A stretch of 64,000 nucleotides of DNA from positions 15,331,428 through 15,395,427 of the forward strand of contig LR990049.1 of assembly GCA_905147135.1 (NCBI GenBank), given 5' to 3'. The position numbers and the translations under genes were made by a program. The notes beneath the pieces were generated by a model that was not told where the DNA came from, ran no database searches, and saw nothing but the letters and a program-made list of their open reading frames with translations. Numbering within the stretch: position 1 is the first letter of the stretch; each line of letters opens with the position of its first letter. The DNA is from Blastobasis lacticolella (lineage: Eukaryota > Arthropoda > Insecta > Lepidoptera > Blastobasidae). Positions 1-11,717 of this stretch are shown here, piece after piece.

Positions 1-993
1 AAGTTAACTTAGGGCTGAATCCTCAAGTAAAACATATCAGTCTGGTAAATTATTATGTGACTAAAATAAAATCATATCATTAGTTCACATGTTAGTGAAG
101 GACTATGATTTGTTTTAATTTGGCAGTATTTTACTTTATCGGGCAGATAAACTTTATCCGAGGATTGAAAAATCGGTACCGTTCTTACCTGTAAATTCGT
201 CGTCACTTTCGAGTAAATCAATCACTGGATTGCCAGATCTATAATAGCCGATCTCCATATTTTCACTAATAAACATAAATTAAAAGTGGTCTCCGTTAAT
301 AGGTAGGTATTTATCGCCTATTTGATATAGTAATCCAGAAATTACCACATGATTACTATCACTACCTTTACTTAATTATTGTCGCAAGACACTGTCAATC
401 TTCTCGTCTATATTATTGTATTGTAAAGTTTACACGCGACGACACAATTATCACTTTTGTTTGGAATGCAATTAATGAAATGTTAAGTTTGTGTTAGTAG
501 TTAATTAACTGCATAACAATAATACATTGTTGTCAATTTTGTTTGAATTGGTGTGAAGTTTGTGTAAATCGTTGTGGTCTTTGGTTTCCGTCATCTGTCA
601 CATTGACAGACAAGAATAAAGGTGTGCACAGACGACCGTACCAAACCAAAGTACGGTCGTACAAGCATCACCGCACATGGTTCGGTGCGGTCTATAGACC
701 TCTCGTTGGAGAGTAGTTTATTCTGTGGCAAGACCAATATTATATCCTCTATGCAGGAGATCACCATAATATATTCTGTGGACGTGGATTTGTTTACAAT
801 AAAAAATTAGAATTTAAGTCGATGTTCGATTCAATATTAATTTATTAACATTCTTGCAAGTGTGAAGTTCAAAGTTCAATTTTTACGAATATCCGCAGTA
901 AAGTAGGCTCTAAATACACATCGCATTACGAAGTAATGAACACATAGAACTCTTAATAAGTACTTTTACTGTGAAATTATAAATACTTAAAGA
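1..993. other. Intergenic sequence upstream of LDAH
   Basis: AT-rich sequence with no ORF that looks coding; a 62-codon open stretch at 622-810 has no recognisable motif. The LDAH promoter should lie in the last few hundred bases, but I see no clear TATA box or other motif to name. Confidence 0.5.
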
Positions 994-3860
994 ATGGAGA
1001 CCCATTATAAGACTTTAAATTCGGTACAAACGCAGCTGCTCACATGGGGTGATCCTTTCGATACAAAAGAACAAGATGTTATTGTTTGCGTAACAGGAAA
1101 TCCGGGAGTACCCGACTTTTATATTGAATTTGCTTCTCAGCTCCACTTAAGTACACGATTACCAGTTTGTGTTGTCGGTAAGTACCTACGTAATGCTCAA
1201 TACCATACAGGCAGATAATGGTATTCAACTACTTTACATCTTTTAATAAATCTACAAAACTATCTAAATAAGTTTGTAGGTACCTTACCCTGTTAGCTGG
1301 CGCCATGTAAGCCCGCCCTAACTTTAGTCCTCGGTTACTTGTTTAAGCCCCGCTTGCACCATATTCTTAAACACGTTTAAGAATGACATTTAACGTTTTT
1401 TTGTATGAAGATTTTGTTTGAGTATGAGCTTAAATGCGTTTAATAATTTGTTGCAAGCCGGCCTAAGTCGTGAATGCGGTGCCACTTGAAAGAATGATTG
1501 TTATTTTATAGGTATACTTATTTTAGTCTTTCTTGGCATATCTAAAGCCGCAAGGGTCGCAAAAACAGCAAGTGCGTTTTATATTGCATTCAAAAATATT
1601 AGTTTTTTGTGTTAACACGATAGTAAAATAAAAATTCTAAATACTTACCGAAACCGAATTCGTTTTTGTTTGATTTAGGTAAAACCCATCACTAACAAAT
1701 ATACCACATACTTCATTTGAATGAAAACCTAATATGTTTTAGAAAGGGGCACGCCGTGCTAACGGCACTCTAGCCATCTTAGGGCGTACACAGCTAATTA
1801 CCGGCATCTATCAGCGCTTATCGGAACCAGGCCGCGCAGGTAGTCAGCGCAAGCAGTCTTTATACTTTGTGCCACACCAACACCGATAAACGCCTACCGT
1901 CGCCGTCGAGTTCCGAACTGCTCCGATTAGCGCTGGTAGGCCGCCATTTGCTGGTAAATTTGCAATAGGTGCAAATGCCACCCCTTGCTGTTAAGACCCA
2001 AAATGTCACAAATTTGAAGCTGGCTCTGCTCACTCAATTATTCAATATCACCCCAGCTTTTAAGAGTTCAAACGTCAAAAATGTCGAGCTCGCTCCAGTC
2101 GCTCATTCATTGAGCACCCCAGCTTGTAAGACCCAAAATGTAAAAATTTCGAGTTCGCTCCGCTCGCTCACACATTCGTTGTTCTCCCCCAGGTTTTAAA
2201 ACACAAAATTTCATTCATTTATTGATCACCCCACTAAACAAACCAATTTCTTTTCATCCAAAACTTATAATTTTGACTTTTGCCTCCACCTGAAACAAAT
2301 CTTGGATCCGCGCCTGACAGACAGCCCCTGCTTAGACGCGCTTCCTTTATGATGAAGTTATCGGTGTCGACCAGTAGCCGTATTCACAATGATTCGAAAC
2401 CGTTTCCGAACGATTCGACACGAAATTCGTGAGCTGCGAATCCGTGTCGATCGTTTCGAAAACTGTTATTCAGAATCCCGATAGATTCCACGGAAACTCT
2501 ATTCTCTATAACATATGAAAATTTCATCAAAATTAATATTTTCCTAAGAACTTTTGCGGAGTCCTTTGTCGATACCGCTACAGTATCGTTAAGAGCTGGT
2601 AACCAGCTTTCTACTTGTATACGCCCTTACAAGGCGCGGAAGGTGAAGAGGGTAGAAGTTGGGTGTGAAAGATCGTCTTTAGCTGCGCCTACCAACTAAT
2701 CATGACTCTTCTCAGTCGATGACTTACAAGCGGTAACTGTCGAACAGCCTTTACACTATCCAAATTCAACATGTTAGCTCAGCAAATTGGAAAATGTAAA
2801 GGGCGCTTCTTAGAGCTTTGTTGGTCACCTTGGTTCTGATATGGATATCGTTCATTTCTGGTATCGAGTAAAGAAAGTCCTTTCATGGTCCCTACAGAAG
2901 ACATAATCTCAAGCTACCGTTTAGGTACACTTTGGACCGCCTCCGGTGTGAACCATCCCCCATTCCACACTGATTTAGCTCTTACAACAATTTTGGTAGT
3001 GGGTAGGTTGGATGCACTGCCTTCAGTTCTCTGATCAGCGTGTGGTATTTATGATGAGGCCCACAGCTTACTAGTGCCTTAGCATCATGGCTTCTATAAT
3101 GGCACGCAGATTTTATGAGCAAAAACACCAACAATCTTTCATTTTTCTTTCAGGTCACGCTGGCCATGTAGAAGTTCCAGATGAGAAGTCAAATGTACTT
3201 AAAAATCAAGAAAAACTGTTCAATCTTGAAGGTCAACTGCAACATAAACTAGACCTTATAAATAACTGTATTTATAAACAACGTAAATTGCATTTAATTG
3301 GTCATTCTATTGGAGCTTGGATGCTGGCAGAGCTTACACAGAAAAACGAGGAATTAATAGGGAGAATTGCATCTGTTCAGTTCTTATTTCCCACTGTTCA
3401 AAGAATGGCGGAGTCTACGAATGGTAAATTCTTGAACGTAACTGTTAGGAAATTCCACAAAATTGTCATGTTATTCTATTTACTTATTGATCTGTTACCT
3501 CAATTTGTCAAATCTAGTCTTATATCTCTATATTTAAAAATTAACTCATTACCACCCCATTATAGTGAAAGAATACTGAAATATATAAAACCAACTGTTA
3601 ACGAGAAAGTGCTTTTCTTAGCATATGAAGAAATGGATACTGTTAAAACCCTTAATACTAGTGCCATTGATAAAATTAAGCATCTAACCAATGTTATTTA
3701 TGGCAGTAAAGATGGTTGGGCCCCAGTCAGTTACATGGAAGACTTTAAAATATTCCAACCCTCACTTAAAATGAAAGAAGTAAATATACGCCATGCTTTT
3801 GTTTTGAAATCAGCGGAGCCAGTGGCAGAATTAGTCTCAGACTTTATCAAATCTAAATAA
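994..3860 (+). CDS. LDAH: Lipid droplet-associated hydrolase (LDAH / CG9186 family), two exons
   Basis: Alpha/beta-hydrolase of the lipid-droplet family, proposed to act on lipid esters at the droplet surface. Exon 1 is 994-1177 and exon 2 is 3154-3860; the donor is G|GTAAGT and the acceptor TTTCAG|G, and both are phase 1, so the joined frame reads GHAGH across the junction. The protein is about 296 aa (human LDAH is 325). Visible landmarks are CVTGNPGVPDFY near residue 35 (the family GNPG oxyanion motif), the nucleophile elbow GHSIG with Ser about 113, GSKDGWAP with the acid Asp about 248, and RHAF with His about 275. A hydrophobic stretch VMLFYLLIDLLPQF may be the droplet-binding hairpin (inference). 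The ATG at 994 is the first in frame and gives the family-like N-terminus. The 2-kb intron carries a MITE and a tandem repeat. AATAAA lies at 4017-4022. Confidence 0.93.
1343..1467. mobile_element. Short MITE in LDAH intron 1 (copy 1 of 2)
   Basis: About 125 bp with imperfect terminal inverted repeats, TTAAGCCCCGCTTGCACC at the left and TTGCAAGCCGGCCTAA at the right. The internal part, with TTCTTAAACACGTTTAAGAA, recurs in opposite orientation at 53835-53934. No transposase is present. I could not fix a target-site duplication. Confidence 0.6.
1976..2235. repeat. Imperfect tandem repeat, period about 66-70 bp
   Basis: Three to four degenerate units, each opening with CACCCC(A/T)(G/C)CTTNTAAGA, then CCAAAATGT, then a CTCGCTCCGCTCGCTCA-like segment. 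Units start near 1979, 2051 and 2116, with a shorter unit near 2186. It lies wholly inside LDAH intron 1. Confidence 0.65.
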
Positions 3861-4016
3861 TTTAATAGATACTCTTGTGATAGATGTTTAGATTTGCATG
3901 ATAATTGTGATTGTTAATAATTAACGATTCAACGACTAATTGAGACACCCCAAACAGTCCATGAATTAACAAAAAAGATTGATGAAAGTAACAAATGTCT
4001 TACTATTGTATGATGC

Positions 4017-4022
4017 AATAAA
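4017..4022 (+). promoter_or_regulatory. LDAH polyadenylation signal
   Basis: AATAAA, 157 bp after the LDAH stop codon and the first canonical signal downstream of it. Confidence 0.6.
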
Positions 4023-4146
4023 CATTTATTCTTTTAAAAATATCTTACAAATAAAATTCAAATTTACTCAACAGTAGAATTTGGGTCACAATGTAGCTAC
4101 GTATATAGTGTGCAATGTGCATGAATCGTAGATATTATGGACTAGT

Positions 4147-4190
4147 TACCGCTTACCATCAGGTGGGCTGTCTGCTCGTTTGTCACTGCG
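4147..4190 (+). repeat. Jockey/CR1-like LINE 3' tail fragment
   Basis: GCTTACCATCAGGTGGGCTG followed by TGCTCGTTTG is the reverse-oriented version of the 3' tail seen on the LINEs ending at 19554 and near 40115. No coding part is attached. Confidence 0.6.
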
Positions 4191-4589
4191 AAGCATAAAA
4201 AAAATAGAAGAATATTTCTCCTCTTCTGATAATAATAATTCTTAGATCTTAGATCAACCTTTTACCATGACATGACATCACACATGATTATCTTAGAAAC
4301 AGGATCATCTCTAGGAACAAAATTAAAGTATGAAAAAGAAGTAGGTAGGTATTTAAATAATGTAATCGAACATTTAATAAACAGTCAGCATCACTGAGGT
4401 AGCTAAGCAACCAGACTGAACTGCGCCCATACCGAAACGGACTTTCTGTCTTTGTTATACAGTTTTAAATTTGTTTAGTCGTTCAGATATTTCTGTTATT
4501 TCACTTCTTAGCTACTTTTGATACCGGCTTGACTATATCAGCAAATCCCTGCAATATCTGTTTTTAGCGAATTATATTGTTCTCTAAAA

Positions 4590-4662
4590 CTCATGGTCAA
4601 GGCCGACCCAGGCCCTCGCTCGTACGCTAGAGCACAACCGGGACATTAACGCCAAGATATGT
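4590..4662. repeat. SINE 3'-tail fragment
   Basis: Contains GAGCACAACCGGGACATTAA and CGCCAAGA, the same 3' end as the complete tRNA-derived SINEs at 53009-53352 and 56565-56930. The tRNA-like head is missing. Confidence 0.6.
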
Positions 4663-6725
4663 TAACTGAAACCCTCTATAAGTTACCTACTTACAAGTAT
4701 TAGATTATGGACCAGAAAAGAAACTATATATGTTTCTAACTTGAATTTAGATATTATTAATCATTTGTCAAGAGGCAACAGAGACATGTACCTACAGACT
4801 GACAAGGATCCTAATGAACATGGCGTAAAAAGGAACTAACTTTGTGCCATTCGAAACATCAACAATAACTAAGACAGAGCTCACGTTCATTATGTATATT
4901 TATAATCCTTGTCGCACAGTATTTTAATTCATTATAACCATCTATAGAAATCAAACATTCTTTAGTACGTAAGAATAAGATAAAATGCAGATTTATTAAA
5001 CTGTGATACCGGCGAAATCCGGGAACATTTAAGTCGTCATAAATGCATTTCGAAAATGATCGCAATCCATCACAAGATTCTTACATATTATATGCTTGTT
5101 GTCCGTCGGAAATGAGACAAATATGCTTACCTATGCTTAAGGTTCAAAATGACAAGTTGAGAACGTTCGAATTCGAGTTGCGCTAGCGTGACGAATTTGC
5201 ATTTATGACGACTTTCTACTACGAGGTACAATACAAGGAATTTGTAGTTACCGAATATGCCACAGACACAACCGGGGTCTATGAAAGATTTCAGTGTTGG
5301 AGTCCGTTGTGAAACTAGGTAGGTGCACAGGTGCACCTTATCCATCTGTAGCTTGATAAATACTCGAATGTATTATCAATAGATGGTAATCTAAAGGTCA
5401 GATTATAATAAATCTTCACACTACATTGTGGGTAGAAATAAAATACTAGTCTAGTAGTCAAGGGTATGGTATGTCGGGTATAAATAATAAGTATTTTTTA
5501 AGGTGGAGGATTACGACTAAAAAGTTGGTGAGATATGTGCATTTTAATTTATTTAAAATTAATTACCTGTTTATATTACAAGTATAGATATAATAGTACA
5601 TATTATAAACCTAACGAATGAAATAAATTTAATGAAATCATAGTTTGTGTTTTAATAAGGATCACATTGCATGAGTATCTGTTGTACATTGAGATGGCAC
5701 TACAGTGGAAAATCTTTCAATACAACCATCCTTACTTCCGTGCCATTAATACGATCTGTTCTTACCTACCTATAGAATGGTACTTCCTAGTGATTAATAG
5801 TCACTCATTCAAATGACAATGACCCTCTTTTTGAATAACGTTCTTACGCGATACATTCGGCAGCCATTTATTTAGGAAATTGATCTAACAAATTGTAGAC
5901 ATAGCGACAACCTATATGAAGCTATAAAGCAGTCAAATTATAATATTGGTAATGGAAATACGAGTACATACATGGGTATTTAGTCTGACGTGGAAACAAA
6001 ACTAACTCATAACAAATCAACACTGCTGAAATTGTTAAAACTCATTAACTAAATTAGTGCTCTGTATAGTAATTAGCAACGCAACCGATATCGGATAATG
6101 ATGATGATATAAGTACCTAACAAAGTCTTTATTGCCTAATGAATGGATCTCAAAAATCGTGGTTCTAACAGGAGGGCGCCACTTGCCATATGTAGTATTG
6201 CACGAATAAAGAATTTGAAATCTTAAACCGACAATAATAATGATTATAATATAATTTATCTGGTGGAAGATCGAGGGGAGGTCTAGCGCACCGCTATTCA
6301 GGAATGATAGGGTCAACACCGACCACAGGTTAATTTTCAACGAGGCTACGTGAAATCTCTGGTCTATGCTGACAACCCACAAATGATTTCCGCCGTGATG
6401 ACCAGCAACATTAGGAATTTATGTAAGGAGTCGTCTAAAATCACTCCTACCTACAGGCGCGATAATTATTTAGCGTTTTAGACGAATAATTTCATCACGT
6501 GCAAGAATAAAACACTTGTGGCACCTACGCCTATCCTGCCTTATTATTCGCGTTCTGTAAAAAAATAGTTATGTATTTATGTAAGGCTTGTGAAACAACA
6601 GCGCCTCTAGCGGAAACGTTGGTTTTCCTTCTCCTACACTGAGTCGGGAACCGGGAGTCAACTCGTCTCTCCCGCTCGATATTTTTCCGGCATAATGACT
6701 ACCATGGCTCTTTAGATCTTTATTA
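4663..6725. other. Intergenic sequence without recognisable genes
   Basis: AT-rich sequence with ORFs of 68-115 codons that have no domain-like pattern or splice context. I see no coding gene here. Confidence 0.5.
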
Positions 6726-6935
6726 CGTCGCCCGCCTGTTAATGACTCACAAACAACACTACAACCGGCAAACCTTGACACGTGATTCACTCCTCCACGG
6801 AGTATCCTCAGGAAGACGTTGACCGCTGTGTTGATGTTTACCTGAGGATGCTCCGTGGAGGAGTGAATCATAAATCCAGGTTTAATCGGTTGTAGTGTCG
6901 TGTGAGTGTAGTAAGCTATTGACAGGCGGGAGAAG
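6726..6935. repeat. Large imperfect palindrome (fold-back repeat)
   Basis: Inner arms 6784-6812 and 6841-6869 are inverted copies with one mismatch in 29, separated by a 28-bp loop. Outer segments also pair: CCCGCCTGT at 6731-6739 with ACAGGCGGG at 6922-6930, and AACACTACAACCG near 6755 with CGGTTGTAGTGT near 6886. The structure spans about 200 bp; a degenerate fold-back transposon is likely. Confidence 0.7.
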
Positions 6936-7806
6936 GCGAACAGGTCCCGCGAAATAACGTCTTATACCATGAAGGGCCACGGCTCCACGCTGCCACATTT
7001 CAAAATAGTTACGAAGACCAGTTGTTCTCCTTTTCGTTACGAGCAATTCATTGCGTTTTATTATCAGTTGCGTCAGTCAAATAAATTATTATACGCGTTT
7101 AAGTTGACTACTAAAAATCGACTTCTCGACATTGCAGCGTGACGAGTTGACTCCGACTCAAACACAAATTTTCTCATCATAGCATTAGCAGACACTAGAC
7201 ACCCGCTTCGGTCAAGCGATACTTATTATAGCCTGTCTATAATCGGCCATGATGGACGACTACAGAATGGCCAAGATTACAAAATAAGATCATGGCCGAT
7301 CTTCCTTTGATGTTTGCCCGAAAAACTAACAGTACGGCGATATGGTCTATTGTCATATGTCACACAGATAGGCTAAGCTAGCCCTCCAAACTGTGATCAC
7401 ATGTAATCGCCCATCATGTCCGATTGTAATTGTGTAGAGGCGCTATAACGTGGTGTCACAAACATCACTTTACACCAGCTTGTCCGTTTATTTTCAAAAT
7501 TTAGTCGACTTAATTAACTAATAAAGTAATATGTTTTTAATATTTACAAGTACTACAAATAATATAATAATAATATAGCTCATGTAGTTTATAAACTAAA
7601 GTAATAGATATGAATGAGTACAATACCATGAACAATTTTATAATGGTAAATCATTGGCAAAATTAAATGTGATAAAATAATAGATTAAATATTCTTATTA
7701 GATGGTTAAGTAAGGTACTTGCCACTATGATGCTTTAATAGCAGCCCCTTATTGGCCTAATGTACAAATAGTTACTGGATAAAACCTCATTAAATTCGTA
7801 TTTTAA
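6936..7806. other. Intergenic sequence with a small inverted repeat
   Basis: No coding potential seen. A perfect 12-bp inverted repeat (ATCGGCCATGAT) pairs 7242-7253 with 7289-7300. Confidence 0.5.
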
Positions 7807-8295
7807 GGGCGCTTATACACGTCCGAATTCACTTCCGCCAGTCGGTTCCGACTATCGAATTGTATTCACTCGATACACGACCGATTTTTTCGTCTGACTC
7901 TTTCTGAACTCATTATCATACCGAAGGAACGTAATAAGGATAATTACGCCGAAGATCTATCCGAAGTTTCGATCGCTATCTCTATATCACCTCGATATAA
8001 AACAAAGGTATGTAAGTAGACAAGCACGCACATGCCGAACGATACATCACAGTGATTATGTGGGCCTCACAGTAATTACCTTAACTAAAGAAAGCAAATA
8101 CGGATGACAAACAACCTTATCTAAGCTCGTATTGCTGCGGAGTAAGATAAATCGTCGAAAGAAAATTCGGTAAACTGCTTCCGACTCGGTCGTCTGATAC
8201 AACAATCGTGTCTGACGTGTTTTGAGTGTCCAAACGATACGGTATGAGCGCCCATCCGACTATCGAAAGGTAAAATCGGACGTATATGTGTGCCC
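7807..8295. mobile_element. PIF/Harbinger-like MITE with TAA target duplication
   Basis: A 489-bp element with terminal inverted repeats GGGCGCTTATACACGTCCGA (left) and, read inward from the right end, GGGCACACATATACGTCCGA. It is flanked by TAA at 7804-7806 and 8296-8298. A 3-bp TWA duplication with GG-starting termini is typical of PIF/Harbinger elements. No transposase ORF is present. The interior holds further inverted CCGACT(C/A)GGTCGTCTG-type segments. Confidence 0.75.
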
Positions 8296-10199
8296 TAACA
8301 GTAACTAATACCCGTCATTTACAAGGTGTAGGTAGGTAAACCTATTCGCAAACAACAACAATAACTATCTACACTATGCTGCAAATGATGGTGGAAGACT
8401 AACAATCATGGTAAGTATGTAGCTACAAAGAAACTTATTGAATTAGGTATAATAATTGCATAACATTTGGTTTACAATAAGCAGTTCTAATGAACTATGA
8501 AATCATTTAGTTTAGTAGAATAAGATAAAACTGCACTCCACTGTAGAACCACTAGCTTTCTAAATAATTCAATTTGTTTCATATAAGTTCGTAGGGTATC
8601 ATTTTGGATATGACTCCTTATAAGTGAGAAATGGAGCACAACTAATAAAACCACATAAGTACTTCATTAAATGCATCAATCAACGTCAAGAAAGTTAGCG
8701 TATCTGTTTCACCCACTGCACGCACCCACAAAATCGTTCAATCACGTCTAGCAGCCAGTGTAGTTTTATCTTATATTAATTAGATAGGTAGCTCACCTAT
8801 AAAAATACATAACAGTTAAACAAATATTTTGTCCTCCCATCCGCCACTTATAAACCACTGATTCAAACAATTCATATGAATGTCCTTTAATGTTATTTTA
8901 TCAATCTAATTCAGTCTTTTTCCAATGTTTAAGTAGGTAGATTCTGATAACAGATAATGTGCACAGAAGCTCAGCTACTGGTAGTTAATGCGGAATCTTT
9001 AACATTATCTACAAGACCACTCCGAAAAGTTGTAAATAACCGTGACGTCGAACCAAATATGGGAACAATTTTGAACTTAGTATTTCTTAGACCCCAGTTA
9101 CTATTTTGAGCACTTAGCCTACTTCCGGGAGCGGCTCGATATAAAGGTAACAATTCGAGCCTACAAACATGTTATTCTAAGTTTTCTACGGCCGGGTAAC
9201 AAAACTTAATTAATGAGGGAAGTCATATAATCCGATAGCATATATTTTCGTAAGCGTTCATCTTTATAGTCACAATTATCTAAACCAACGATCACACTTA
9301 CTAATTCGGATACTGGGCTAGCCATGGATGTGGAATTTTAAGGTATGTATTGTACAGTAAAAAAGGGGGACCTTTTGTAGCTAACTGTAAAATAAGTCCT
9401 ATTTTTGTTACAAAATGCAGATATAAGTACAGTAGACGTAATGTGACGTATTGCCGTTAATTTATTATAAAAGTAAAAAATAATCGATTTACTAAAATTT
9501 TATGTTATCCTAAGTTAATAAATCATTTTTTAATCATTAAAAAATTTAATTCGTAATAATATTGCGTTTCTTGTTTAGGTATGACAACGTAACACTAGAT
9601 ACATTACAAATATAGTTATAAAAAATCAGTGCGAAAACGCACCTAGTGCGCGGACGCGAAACATCAAAATCAGATCACTAATAAATATGGGTCAGTTCAG
9701 AGAGAGCGGGAATATGTTCGGCTTTATAACTAACTGGTAAATTAAATATGAACCTTTTTCCATTTTCTATAAGAGCCAATTTAATGAGGGCCTGACAGCA
9801 GTATGTCCGAAAATATCTCTGCCAGCTAGAATAAAATATGGTTTATATTTATTATAATTACCACTTAAGTAAATGCTGGAGTAAATTTCCGCCCTATCTG
9901 AATGGACCCTCACGAGGGTCATAAATCGACTGCATTTGACCTTATTAATATTAATGCTTTGCTATAACACCCGTTTCTAATCAAATTACCAACAGCAATA
10001 TGCCACATTACAAGTAAACTTGTACTTGTTGAATGATCTTTAAGAGGGAACGTTTTTCATACAAATTTTATGTAATCTTATATATCCATTCATTCAAGGG
10101 TTTGACGTTGTTATGTTGATTGTGCAATTGGCCGTTAGTAAATGTATCCAAATGAGCGCAAAATGGATTTCTGGATCTCTTGAATGGATCTCTTCTACA
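8296..10199. other. Intergenic sequence
   Basis: About 1.9 kb of AT-rich DNA with only chance ORFs (longest about 60 codons). I see no recognisable repeat or gene. Confidence 0.5.
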
Positions 10200-10370
10200 T
10201 CTTTATATATATAATTCTTCTGTGAGTGTGTATGTCACTGAACTTCTCTCAAACGACTGGACCGATTTTGATGAAATTTTTTGTGTGTGTTCAAGGGGAT
10301 CTGGGAATGGTTTAGATTCACAATTTTGTAAAAAAAGTTTGAAATTTTCAAATTAAAGACGGTCCGCTAG
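10200..10370 (+). mobile_element. Short non-autonomous Helitron
   Basis: Starts with TCTTTATATATATAATTC directly after a host A (10199) and ends with CGCTAG directly before a host T (10371), as expected for Helitron insertion between A and T. The interior ACTGGACCGATTTTGATGAA is a motif that I recognise from lepidopteran Helitron-type repeats. The usual 3' GC hairpin is weak here. Confidence 0.65.
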
Positions 10371-11717
10371 TGTTCATATAAAACAAAAAAAAGGAAAATT
10401 ATGAAATAACAAAACAACGCTTTCCAGCGGCGATTTTTTTTTTTCGATTTTTATCATCAACCTATAGAAAGCTTTTTGCCGCACCTTTGAATACGTTTAC
10501 TAAGAGTATAAACCATAATTCAATTACAAAACACTCAAACGAATGAAAGAATGGATAAATAAATTTACTATGGAAATTGAGCCCTCTTAAAACCGCTGAA
10601 GTACTGACACATTACAGAATGTGAATATTTGAATACTCAATTGAATACAATTTATAAAAATTAAAAAAAAAATCCAGTTGGTCCGAAATGTAGGTACTTA
10701 TTTGTCTAAAAGTTGTGAGTTGATATATTAATGATAATAACTTTTAACTAGCTACTGGCGTAAAAAATATTTTTGATTCATATAGGAAATATGATGGCTT
10801 ATGGTAACAAAATTTAAATGATGTTTAATCTTACCTAGAACTCTAAAAGTACCTGTATGTCTGTGCATATTAATGATGTTCCTATAATAGGGGAGAATGT
10901 TAACAGTTTGGAACTGAAGTAATTTACGATTATTGCATGTAGTAGACAAAATATCTGCTCAGTCAATCCATAAATTTACATTCTTATGAAAATATTAAAG
11001 AAAAAGTAGTTCTAAATGAAAATAAATAATATACCATGTAAAAAATGGTCGAATCATTAATAAACCTATATATGCCCATAAAACATACCTAATCCAGATC
11101 AAACAAGAAAATATAACGCATATCCAAGTTCTCCGCGATTGGTATAACGCACAGATGAACAATTTTATTGTATGTAAATACTATTAACATTATCTAATAT
11201 GTATTGTGCGTAAGTTGTAAATTAAAAATTGATTCACGAAATTAACTAGCATAGGTATATAACATATACATATCATTAATACATCTATACATATAGTGAT
11301 ATACTGCTGCATAGACTAAGATAGCGCACATACATTGAATGAAACCATTTCATAAACAGTATCATCCTCAGTTTATAGATATCAGCGTTATCTTCTAGTC
11401 AATACATTGTAAAAGAGAACATTTCATAATGTAATCATGTTTGTGTATGGTAAAATGTTTATTTGTATTCGTATTTACGCACAACCTCGCGAATTAAGAG
11501 ATAAGTTTTAAAATTCTTACTGAAAACATTTATATTTATCATAACATACAAATTCTTCTTTATAATTACTGAATATGATACAATTATAATTTTGAAAATC
11601 TTACAACTAAAGGGATACAAAAATTCGCACTAATAATACTCATACATCAAAATGGGACAACACACGTACCGTACACGACACGAAGTTCGCCGCCCGGTGG
11701 CGGCGCGCGACCGGGGT
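10371..11717. other. Intergenic sequence downstream of the GC-rich ORF
   Basis: AT-rich with no coding pattern. TTTATT near 11457 reads AATAAA on the minus strand and could serve the minus-strand ORF that ends at 11718. Confidence 0.45.

Noticed and set aside
6569..6871. Minus-strand ORF of 100 codons
   Set aside because: It overlaps the large palindrome, and its sequence shows no domain-like pattern.
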